From the NCBI GenBank assembly GCA_038209775.1, contig JBBQXK010000004.1, forward strand, positions 1 to 64,000: 64,000 bases of DNA, in the 5' to 3' direction. Position numbers and translations under genes: made by a program. The notes beneath the pieces were generated by a model. It worked only from the letters and a program-made list of their open reading frames with translations. It had not been told where the DNA came from and did not search any database. Origin of the DNA: JBBQXK01 sp038209775 (GTDB lineage: Bacteria; Pseudomonadota; Alphaproteobacteria; Rhodobacterales; Rhodobacteraceae). Each line of letters opens with the position of its first letter. Position 1 is the first letter of the stretch. Positions 8,552 to 15,899 of the stretch are shown here, in pieces.

Positions 8552-10120
8552 TCATTGTCCGGCAAGTGAGGTGGCCAGAAGATATCCCGAACCCGCCCCG
8601 GTTCCGGCACCCGGCCAGACGGCCGCCCCGGTCAGGTGCAGGTTCCTGATCGGGGTCGACCCATCGGCATGGCCGCGCGCGGGACGGTACAGGAAATGCT
8701 GGTGCAGGTGGTGGCTGCCGCACAACTGATCGCCACCGACAAGATTGGGGTTGTCGGATTCCAGATCGGACGGGGTCACGATGCGACGGCCAAGCGTGAT
8801 GGCGCGGGTGCCGGGGGCGTGGTGTTCGAGGATGTCGAGCGCGCGTTCCGCAAAGGGTTCTGCGGCATCGGCCCAGTCGGTCGCGGTGATCCGGCCCGCC
8901 GCATCGCCCCGGATCTCGCCAGGGGCCATGCGGACCTGCACCCACAGGGTGTGCTGGCCCGGTGGCGCGCGGGTGGGGTCGATGGCGGTAGGCTGGCCTA
9001 TGACAAGAACCGGCTCATCCGGCAAAAGCCCGGCCTGCGCCTGTTGATAGGTACGGGCCATCTGGTCAAGGTTCGGGGCGATGTGGACATAGGCGAAACC
9101 CGAAAGGTCAGGGCCTGCGCGCCACGAAAGGGGGGCCGACAGGGCAAGGTGGATCATCATCGTGCCGGGGGCGTGGGTGAAATCGGTCATCGCGCGATCA
9201 AAGGCGGGGGTCGTGCCGCCGGTCATGGCGGGCAAGGCGCGGGGCGCGATGCCCGCTATGATTGCCTTGTTTGCCAGTATCTTGCGTCCGTCAGACAGTT
9301 CGACGCCACTGGCCCGGCTGCCGTCATGCAAGATGCGGATGACGGTTGCGCCACACTCTACCGCCCCGCCCCGGGCGGTGATCGCGGCGACCATGGACTG
9401 CACGACGGTGTCAGCACCGCCCTGTCCGATCACCATTCCGAAAGCCTGGCCTGCCATTCCTTCCAGATACGGAAATATCGCTCCGCCCGCAATGTCGGGG
9501 GCATAGTCCAGATGCATCCCCCAGGCCCCGAGCATGGCCTGAACCTTGGGGTTTTCAAAGGTTTCTTCCAGCCATTTGCGGGGTGAGGACAGCAGGAACC
9601 GGGTCAGGTCCAGACTGCCGCCCAACCCCTTGGCGCGCCATGTTTTGAATATGAAATATGCAAGCGCACGCATTTTCATGGGGGTGCCCAGCAGGCCGAA
9701 GATGTGCGGAGCCTCGGCCCCGAAGGCCTGTACCAGTGTACCCCAAGTTTCGGCGTCGCGCTGTGAATGGGCGGCGATGGCGGCGGTTGTGGCGGCTAGG
9801 TCGGTGGATACGCCGACCCATGATCCATCAGCGAAGGACGACGCGAAGGGCCGGGTGGCTGGGGCAAAGGCACAGCCGTGGCGGACCAATTCCGCGCCAT
9901 GTGCCTTGAAAAACGCGCTTCCGGCGAACAGCGACAGGTTCATGGCACCCCAGTCGTGACGGAACCCCGGTAGCGTGTATTCCCCGGTCTTGACCGCTCC
10001 ACCCGCCACCGCCGCCTGTTCGAACACCCCCACCCGCCAGCCCCGCGCCGACAGGTGCAGGGCTGCGGCCAGCGTGTTTACGCCGGCACCTATCAGAACC
10101 GCGTCAAACCCCTCGGCCAC
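8552..10120 (-). CDS. Phytoene-desaturase-like FAD oxidoreductase (first paralogue)
   Basis: Flavoprotein of the amine oxidase/phytoene desaturase superfamily, 522 residues from a GTG start at 10120 preceded by AGGGGGAAAT. The N-terminal dinucleotide fold reads DAVLIGAGVNTLAAALHLSA with the acidic VFEQ end, followed by AGGAVKTGEYTLPGFRHD. The C-terminal flavin region includes LHLTGAAVWPGAGTGAGSG. An ATG 14 codons upstream (10162) exists but overlaps the ATTTGCAAAT palindrome. It is a clear paralogue of the enzyme at 11082-12647 (shared TLPGF-x-HD and DLE...NLVGGD blocks). First gene of the transporter operon. Likely desaturates or oxidises the imported compound; reaction unknown. Confidence 0.85.
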   Translation of the reverse strand: MAEGFDAVLIGAGVNTLAAALHLSARGWRVGVFEQAAVAGGAVKTGEYTLPGFRHDWGAMNLSLFAGSAFFKAHGAELVRHGCAFAPATRPFASSFADGSWVGVSTDLAATTAAIAAHSQRDAETWGTLVQAFGAEAPHIFGLLGTPMKMRALAYFIFKTWRAKGLGGSLDLTRFLLSSPRKWLEETFENPKVQAMLGAWGMHLDYAPDIAGGAIFPYLEGMAGQAFGMVIGQGGADTVVQSMVAAITARGGAVECGATVIRILHDGSRASGVELSDGRKILANKAIIAGIAPRALPAMTGGTTPAFDRAMTDFTHAPGTMMIHLALSAPLSWRAGPDLSGFAYVHIAPNLDQMARTYQQAQAGLLPDEPVLVIGQPTAIDPTRAPPGQHTLWVQVRMAPGEIRGDAAGRITATDWADAAEPFAERALDILEHHAPGTRAITLGRRIVTPSDLESDNPNLVGGDQLCGSHHLHQHFLYRPARGHADGSTPIRNLHLTGAAVWPGAGTGAGSGYLLATSLAGQ

Positions 10121-10148
10121 ATTTCCCCCTGACCCTTGACGCAGGGAT

Positions 10149-10158
10149 ATTTGCAAAT
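10149..10158. promoter_or_regulatory. ATTTGCAAAT palindrome, candidate MarR operator
   Basis: A perfect 10-base palindrome in the 165-base divergent region between the FAD-enzyme/transporter operon and the cyclase operon. It lies 13 bases downstream of a TTGACG hexamer (10136-10141), placing it over a possible rightward promoter. A MarR family gene is encoded in the rightward operon, so autoregulation through this site is plausible. Confidence 0.4.
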
Positions 10159-10219
10159 GCATCTAAATCTGTCTAGCGTGATTCAGGAACGTCATGGGTG
10201 GTTTTGTGGCAGACGGGGG

Positions 10220-10259
10220 ATGCACAAGTGATGCACACTCCATGCACAACCCATACACA
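10220..10259. repeat. Four direct heptamers at exact 11-bp spacing
   Basis: ATGCACA begins at 10220, 10231 and 10242, and the variant ATACACA at 10253: four heptamers separated by 4 bases each, all on one face of the helix. They end 26 bases before the cyclase start codon. Such arrays are typical binding sites of winged-helix (OmpR/SARP-type) or other oligomerising regulators. No match to a named site is claimed. Confidence 0.7.
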
Positions 10260-10285
10260 CAGATTTCGCACGAGGGGAGAGTACA

Positions 10286-11077
10286 ATGACCGCAGCAAAT
10301 GTCCTTCAGTCACTGGCCGGGATGCTGGCATCGGGGGGGGTCGAGGTGGTGGATTGCTCGGGCACGCTGGGCCCCGACACGCCGCTGTTGAAGCTGCCGC
10401 CCGATTTTGCCCGCGACACGCCGCCGGTCCGGATTCACCGGATCAGCGAGTATGACAAGGACGGGCCGTTCTGGGCATGGAACTGGCTGGAGCTGGGCGA
10501 GCATTCGGGCACGCACTTTGACGCGCCGCACCACTGGATCACGGGGAAGGATTACCCGGACGGGTACACCGACACGCTGGACGTGAAGCGGCTGGTGGCG
10601 CCGGTGAACGTGCTGGACTTCAGCGCCGAATGTGGGGCGGACCCGGATTTCCTGCTGACCGTTGACCATGTGAAGGCGTGGGAGGCGAAGCACGGGGCGA
10701 TTGGCAAAGGCGAGTGGGTGGTGCTGCGGTCGGACTGGGATGCGCGGGCGGACGATGAGGCGGCGTTCCTGAACGCCGATGCCACCGGACCGCACACGCC
10801 GGGGCCGACGCCCGAGGTGATCCAATACCTGATCGACAAGGGCATCGTCGGCTGGGGCAGCCAGTGCATCGGCACCGATGCGGGGCAGGCGGGGGGCATG
10901 AACCCGCCCTATCCGGCGCACAACCTTTTGCACAAGAACAACTGCTTTGGTCTGGCGTCGCTGGCCAACCTGTCACGGCTGCCGGCCAAGGGGGCGATCC
11001 TGATTGCGGCACCTTTGAAGATCAAGGCAGGCACCGGGTCACCCATCCGGGCGCTGGCGCTGGTTCTGAAGGGCTGA
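10286..11077 (+). CDS. Cyclase-family metal hydrolase, isatin hydrolase/kynurenine formamidase-like
   Basis: A 263-residue member of the Cyclase (PF04199-type) family of amide- or ring-opening hydrolases. The metal-binding motif is GEHSGTHFDAPHHWITG, giving H73, H77 and D79 as probable metal ligands, with the catalytic histidine region PHHW next to it. Length, the WNWLELGEHSGTHFDAP block and the NTDAG-like GTDAGQAGG block look more like isatin hydrolase than bacterial KynB, by my recollection of those families. No signal peptide. ATG at 10286 has a GGGGAGAG site. First gene of the operon that ends with the 2-oxoacid oxidoreductase. If it opens isatin, the product isatinate is an aryl 2-oxoacid, a fitting substrate for that enzyme. 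Confidence 0.8.
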   Translation: MTAANVLQSLAGMLASGGVEVVDCSGTLGPDTPLLKLPPDFARDTPPVRIHRISEYDKDGPFWAWNWLELGEHSGTHFDAPHHWITGKDYPDGYTDTLDVKRLVAPVNVLDFSAECGADPDFLLTVDHVKAWEAKHGAIGKGEWVVLRSDWDARADDEAAFLNADATGPHTPGPTPEVIQYLIDKGIVGWGSQCIGTDAGQAGGMNPPYPAHNLLHKNNCFGLASLANLSRLPAKGAILIAAPLKIKAGTGSPIRALALVLKG

Positions 11078-11081
11078 TCGG

Positions 11082-12647
11082 TTGCGCCCCGACCATGTCA
11101 TCATCGGGTCCGGCATCAACGCGCTTGTTGCGGGTGCGATGCTGGCATTGAAGGGCGACCGGGTGTTGGTGTTGGAGCGTTCCGACGTGCCCGGCGGATG
11201 CCTGCGGACCGAGGAAGTGACGTTGCCGGGGTTCCACCATGACGTGATGGCGGCGACCTGGGTGTTGTTCATGACTTCGCCCGCCGGGGCAGCACTTGGC
11301 CCGCATCTGGCGCGGCATGGGTTCGACTATGCCCATACGCCGCACCCGACAGCGGTGGTGCGCCCGAATGGCGAGGCGCTGGTGCTGACCACGGACCGTT
11401 CGCGGAACGTGGCGGCGTTCAATGCGCTGTCGCCGGGGGATGGCGACCGGCACGGCGCGGATGTGGGGGGGATCGAGGCGGACGCGCCGTTCCTGTTCGC
11501 GCTGTTGGGCGGGCGGTTGTGGGGATGGGGGACGGTGCGGCTGTTGTGGGGGCAGGTGCGCAAGCGCGGCCTTCGCGGGCTGGTGGCGTGGTTCGGCAAG
11601 GCTTTGGTCCCTGCGCGGGGGTGGCTGGAGACGGGGTATGGAAGCCCGGTTGTGCAGGCACTGTATGCGCCATGGGTGCTGCACTGTGGGCTGACGCCGG
11701 AAAGCACCTATTCCGGGCAGATGGGCCGCGTGATCGCCTTTGCGCTGGAGGCGGCGGGTGCGCCGGTGGTCAAGGGCGGATCGGGGGCGGCGGTTCGGGC
11801 GTTCACGGCGCTGATTGCCGAGAAGGGGGGCGAGATCAGGACCGGGGCGGATGTCGACCGGGTACTGGTTGAGGGGGGCCGGGTGCGGGGTGTTGCCTTG
11901 GCCTCGGGCGAAGAGATTGCCTGCGGGTCGGTGCTGGCGTCGGTGGCACCGGGGCAGTTGCAGGGGCGGCTTTTGCGCGAGGTGAACCTGCCCGAGGATC
12001 GCGCAGGCGCGCAGGCGTTCCGCCACGGGCGGGGGAATTTCCAGCTGCATTATGCGCTGGACCGGGTGCCCGAGTGGCTGTCGCCGGGGCTGGAACAGGT
12101 GGCGCTGATCCATCTGGCGGACGGGATCGATTCGGTGTCGAAATCGGCGAATGAGGCGGAGCGGGGGATGCTGCCCGCTGTGCCCACGCTGTGTGTGGGG
12201 CAACCAAGCAGTCTTGACCCATCGCGGTGCCCCCCGGGCAAGGCAGTGCTGTGGGTGCAGGTGCCCGATGCGCCGCGTGTGGTGAAGGGGGATGCGGGCG
12301 GGACGATTGCCACCGATGGCGTCTGGTCTGAGGCGGTGCGTGAGGCGTTTGCCGACCGGATCGAGGCGATCCTTGCCCGCCATATCCGCGACTTTGCCGC
12401 CATCAGGCTGGCGCGGCGGGCTTATTCCCCGGCGGACCTGGAGGCGATGAACATCAACCTTGTGGGGGGCGACCCTTACGGCGGGCTGTGCTCGATCGAT
12501 CAGTTCTTTATCTTCCGCCCCTATGCGCATTCGACGAATGGCACGGGTCTGGTGCGCGGGTTGGTGCATATCGGGGCCTCGACCCATCCCGGCCCCGGTC
12601 TGGGCGGGGGGTCGGGGTATCTGGCGGCAAAGGGGCTGGGGGCATGA
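11082..12647 (+). CDS. Phytoene-desaturase-like FAD oxidoreductase (second paralogue)
   Basis: Flavoprotein of 521 residues starting at TTG 11082, five bases after the cyclase stop; no ATG lies close in frame upstream. The dinucleotide-binding motif is VIIGSGINALVAGAMLALKG with VLVLERSDVPGGCLRTE following, then TLPGFHHD. The C-terminus has LVHIGASTHPGPGLGGGSG, the flavin-contacting block of the family. It is paralogous to 8552-10120, which is transcribed the opposite way from the same control region. Cytoplasmic, no signal. Possibly catalyses a successive or alternative oxidation of the same substrate. Reaction unknown. Confidence 0.85.
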   Translation: MRPDHVIIGSGINALVAGAMLALKGDRVLVLERSDVPGGCLRTEEVTLPGFHHDVMAATWVLFMTSPAGAALGPHLARHGFDYAHTPHPTAVVRPNGEALVLTTDRSRNVAAFNALSPGDGDRHGADVGGIEADAPFLFALLGGRLWGWGTVRLLWGQVRKRGLRGLVAWFGKALVPARGWLETGYGSPVVQALYAPWVLHCGLTPESTYSGQMGRVIAFALEAAGAPVVKGGSGAAVRAFTALIAEKGGEIRTGADVDRVLVEGGRVRGVALASGEEIACGSVLASVAPGQLQGRLLREVNLPEDRAGAQAFRHGRGNFQLHYALDRVPEWLSPGLEQVALIHLADGIDSVSKSANEAERGMLPAVPTLCVGQPSSLDPSRCPPGKAVLWVQVPDAPRVVKGDAGGTIATDGVWSEAVREAFADRIEAILARHIRDFAAIRLARRAYSPADLEAMNINLVGGDPYGGLCSIDQFFIFRPYAHSTNGTGLVRGLVHIGASTHPGPGLGGGSGYLAAKGLGA

Positions 12648-13126
12648 ACGACCAGTCGCCCCATGATCCGCCGACTGTGCCCCGTCTGGGCGAGATGGGG
12701 TTGGCGAACTATGCGCCCTATCTGATGAACCGGATCATGGGGCGCTACAATGCGTCGCTTCGGGACGAGATGGTGGGGCTGGGGCTGTCGACGCCCAAGA
12801 TGCGGGCGCTGGCGGTGCTGTCGGTAATCGAGGCGCCGCTGATCCGGGAACTGGCGGTTTATTCGGTGGTCGAGCAATCGACCCTGTCCCGCGCGCTGGA
12901 CCAGTTGGCGACCGAGGGCCTGATCCGTCGCGCGGCGGATGCCGCCGACAGCCGGGCCGTGCGGGTGCACATCACGCCCGAGGGCCGGGCGGCGTTCGAG
13001 ACGCTGTGGCCCCGGATGGCCGACAGCTATGCGCGGATGTTCCGGGGGATTGGCGATGACGAACGCCGGGCCTTTGTGGGGACGCTGCAGAAGATGCTGA
13101 CCAACATCCGCAAGCACGAAATCTGA
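12644..13126 (+). CDS. MarR family transcriptional regulator
   Basis: A 160-residue winged-helix regulator. The core reads LAVLSVIEAPLIRELAVYSV then VEQSTLSRALDQLATEGLI (recognition helix) and a wing at ADAADSRAVRVHITPEG, as in MarR proteins that respond to aromatic ligands. The ATG at 12644 overlaps the preceding stop (ATGA), so it is translated with the catabolic genes. It probably represses the cluster until a substrate or thioester binds; the likely target is the divergent region 10121-10285. Confidence 0.9.
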   Translation: MNDQSPHDPPTVPRLGEMGLANYAPYLMNRIMGRYNASLRDEMVGLGLSTPKMRALAVLSVIEAPLIRELAVYSVVEQSTLSRALDQLATEGLIRRAADAADSRAVRVHITPEGRAAFETLWPRMADSYARMFRGIGDDERRAFVGTLQKMLTNIRKHEI

Positions 13127-13156
13127 GCATTGAAACCTTGGAAAGGGGAACACGTC

Positions 13157-13747
13157 ATGAAATCTGGATGGATCGCGGGATGGATGCTGGCCGCCTGTGC
13201 GCTGCCAGTCGCGGCGGAAAGCCTGCCGGGGATGCGCGGCGTGAACCACATCGGCATCACGGTGCCTGACCTTGCACAGGCGGTGGGGTTCTTTACCGAT
13301 GTTCTGGGGTGCCAGAAGGCGATGTCCTTCGGCCCGTTCCGCGATGACGCGGGCACCTTCATGCAGGATGTGCTGGCGGTGGACCCCCGCGCGGTGATCG
13401 AAGAGATTACACTGCTGCGCTGCGGGTTCGGGTCGAACATCGAATTGTTCAAGTACACTGCCCCCGACCAAAAGACCGTGACCACCCGCAACAGCGACAT
13501 CGGCGGGCATCATATCGCCTTTTACGTCGACGATATCGCCGCCGCTGCGGCCTATCTGAAGGACAAGGGGGTGCAGACCAACATGGGCCCGATCCCGGTC
13601 AGCGAGGGGCCTGCGGCGGGGCAGACGATCCTGTATTTCTCAGCCCCCTGGGGATTGCAGTTGGAGGCCATCAGTTTCCCCAAGGGGATGGCCTATGAGG
13701 CGGACGGCGGTCCGGTTCTGTGGTCCAACACTGAGCCCGCAAAGTAA
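13157..13747 (+). CDS. Exported VOC-superfamily protein (glyoxalase/dioxygenase fold)
   Basis: A 196-residue protein with a Sec signal peptide (MKSGWIAGWMLAACALPVAA, cleavage expected near residue 20) and one vicinal-oxygen-chelate domain. All four metal-ligand positions look occupied: His in NHIGITVPD, Glu in SNIELFKY, His in GGHHIAFYVDD and Glu in LQLEAIS. So it should be a functional periplasmic metalloenzyme rather than a binding remnant. Start chosen at 13157 with GGAAAGGGGAA upstream. It sits between the MarR gene and the oxidoreductase genes. VOC enzymes are usually cytoplasmic, so export is notable. Reaction unknown. Confidence 0.8.
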   Translation: MKSGWIAGWMLAACALPVAAESLPGMRGVNHIGITVPDLAQAVGFFTDVLGCQKAMSFGPFRDDAGTFMQDVLAVDPRAVIEEITLLRCGFGSNIELFKYTAPDQKTVTTRNSDIGGHHIAFYVDDIAAAAAYLKDKGVQTNMGPIPVSEGPAAGQTILYFSAPWGLQLEAISFPKGMAYEADGGPVLWSNTEPAK

Positions 13748-13751
13748 GCGG

Positions 13752-15899
13752 ATGGCAGAGCGTTCGTTCAAGGCCGAGGTCGAACACCTGCGCAAGGGGG
13801 CGGGGGATACCTTCACCGGGGAAGGGATCCTTGCCATCACCAAGGCGCTGTTGGAGAACGGTGTGGGCTATGTGGGCGGCTATCAGGGGGCACCGATTTC
13901 GCACCTGATGGACGTGCTGGCCGATGCCGAGGACCTGCTGGGCGAGTTGGGCGTGCGGTTTGAGGCCAATGCGAACGAGGCGGCGGCGGCGGCGATGCTG
14001 GCGGCATCGGTGCATTACCCGATCCGGGGGGCGGTGACGTTCAAGGGATCGGTCGGGGTGAACGTGGCGTCGGATGCGTTGGCCAACCTTGCGTCGTCGG
14101 GGGTAACGGGGGGGGCGCTGGTCATCGTCGGCGAGGATTATGGCGAGGGGTCCAGCATCATGCAGGAACGCAGCCATGCCTTTGCGATGAAATCGCAGTT
14201 CTGGTTGCTGGACCCCCGCCCGAACCTGCACTGCATCGTCAAGGCGGTGCGGGATGGGTTCGAGTTGTCCGAGGCGTCAAACACGCCGGTCATGCTGATG
14301 GTGCGGATCCTGTCGTGCCATGTGACGGGGTCGTTTGCGACGTCGGACAACAGGGTGCCACCGCTGACCGTGCGGGCGGCTTTGTCGAACCCCCGTTCGG
14401 ACTTTGCCCGCGTGGTGCTGCCGCCGATGTCCTATGCGCATGAGCAGGACAAGGTGCGCAACCGCTGGCCCGCGGCGGAACGGTTCATTCGTGAGCGGGC
14501 GCTGAACGAGGTGTTCGGGCCGGCGGACGCACCCTTGGGCATCGTGTTGCAGGGGGGGATGTACAACGGCGTGATCCGGGCGTTGCAGCGGCTGGGGCTG
14601 TGCGATCTGTACGGTGACAGCCTTGTGCCGCTGTATGTGCTGAATGTGACCTACCCGCTGGTGGCGGACGAGTTCCACGATTTCGTAGCGGGCAAGGACC
14701 ATGTGCTGGTGGTCGAGGAAGGCCAGCCCGAGTTCATCGAACAGCAGTTGTCGACGTATCTTTTCCGCCGGGGGTCATCGGCAAAGCTGCATGGCAAGGG
14801 CGTGTTCCCGATGGCCGGGGAATACAACGGGCAGGTGATGCTGGACGGGCTGACGGCATTCCTGAAGCAGGCGGCGCCCGCGATGCTGCCATCGGCCGTT
14901 CGGGCGCCGAACATGGACCGGCCGGCGATTCCCGACCTGTCGAAGACGGTTCCGATCCGGCCGCCGGGGTTCTGCACGGGATGTCCCGAACGCCCGATCT
15001 TTGCCGCGCTGAAGCTGGTGCAGAAGGAAACCGGCAAGCTGCAGATTTCGGCCGACATCGGGTGCCATCTGTTCGGAGCACTTCCACCGTTCGAGGTGGG
15101 GGGGGCCACCATGGGCTATGGCCTTGGGCCTGCGGCCAATGCGGCGTTTGACGGGGGGGGTGAGCGGCGGCCCCTGTCGATCATCGGGGATGGGGGGTTC
15201 TGGCACAACGGGTTGTCGTCGTCGTTTGGCAACATGGCGTTCAACAAGTCGGACGGGGTGGCGGTGATCGTCGACAACTTCTATTCGGCGGCGACGGGGG
15301 GGCAGGACATCATGTCATCCCGTGCGGACAACCCGACCAAGGCCACGAAGCACCCCATTTCCAAGGCGCTTAAGGGCATCGGGATTGAGTGGGTGCGTGA
15401 AGTGGACCGGACCTATGACGTGGGACGGATGCGCGACGTGCTGCGCGAGGCGCTGACGACCGATGCGCCGGGGCCGAAGGTCATCGTGGCGTCGTCCGAG
15501 TGCATGCTGAACAAGCAGCGGCGCGAGAAGCCCCTGGCGTTGAAGGCGGTGCGTGAAGGGCGGCGGGTGGAGGCCCCGAGGTTCGGGGTGGATGAGGATG
15601 TGTGTACGGGGGACCATGCCTGCATCCGGTTGTCGGGGTGCCCGTCCTTGTCATTGAAAAGGCTGGACGATCCGCTGCGCGATGATCCGGTGGCGTCGAT
15701 TGACCAGAGCTGTGTGGGGTGTGGCAACTGCGGCGAGGTTGCTGATGCGGCGGTGCTGTGCCCGTCGTTCTATCGCGCCGATGTGGTGCATAATCCGGGG
15801 GCGTGGGAGGTTCGGGTGGCGCGGGTCCGGGCGCGGGTGATCGGCTGGTTGCAGGCGCGGCGCGCGGGGCGGCGCGTGACCTTTGGCGTTGGCGGATGA
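13752..15899 (+). CDS. iorA: Indolepyruvate-type 2-oxoacid:ferredoxin oxidoreductase, alpha subunit
   Basis: TPP- and Fe-S-dependent enzyme subunit of 715 residues. Domains in order: pyrimidine-binding (GYQGAPISHLMDVLADA, about 40-60), a middle transketolase-C-like domain, the TPP domain with IIGDGGFWHNGLSSSFGN and a downstream asparagine in VDNFYSAATG, then a C-terminal cysteine-rich part (GDHACIRLSGCPSL and CVGCGNCGEVADAAVLCP) for an iron-sulphur cluster. The family converts aryl pyruvates or aryl glyoxylates plus CoA to aryl acyl-CoA and CO2. It starts 4 bases after the VOC stop. The ferredoxin partner is not in this operon. Confidence 0.9.
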   Translation: MAERSFKAEVEHLRKGAGDTFTGEGILAITKALLENGVGYVGGYQGAPISHLMDVLADAEDLLGELGVRFEANANEAAAAAMLAASVHYPIRGAVTFKGSVGVNVASDALANLASSGVTGGALVIVGEDYGEGSSIMQERSHAFAMKSQFWLLDPRPNLHCIVKAVRDGFELSEASNTPVMLMVRILSCHVTGSFATSDNRVPPLTVRAALSNPRSDFARVVLPPMSYAHEQDKVRNRWPAAERFIRERALNEVFGPADAPLGIVLQGGMYNGVIRALQRLGLCDLYGDSLVPLYVLNVTYPLVADEFHDFVAGKDHVLVVEEGQPEFIEQQLSTYLFRRGSSAKLHGKGVFPMAGEYNGQVMLDGLTAFLKQAAPAMLPSAVRAPNMDRPAIPDLSKTVPIRPPGFCTGCPERPIFAALKLVQKETGKLQISADIGCHLFGALPPFEVGGATMGYGLGPAANAAFDGGGERRPLSIIGDGGFWHNGLSSSFGNMAFNKSDGVAVIVDNFYSAATGGQDIMSSRADNPTKATKHPISKALKGIGIEWVREVDRTYDVGRMRDVLREALTTDAPGPKVIVASSECMLNKQRREKPLALKAVREGRRVEAPRFGVDEDVCTGDHACIRLSGCPSLSLKRLDDPLRDDPVASIDQSCVGCGNCGEVADAAVLCPSFYRADVVHNPGAWEVRVARVRARVIGWLQARRAGRRVTFGVGG

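Noticed and set aside
11022..12587. A 521-codon open frame antisense to the second FAD oxidoreductase
   Set aside because: It is a by-product of high G+C codon usage; the translation is His/Arg/Pro-rich without domains, while the opposite strand has clear flavin motifs.
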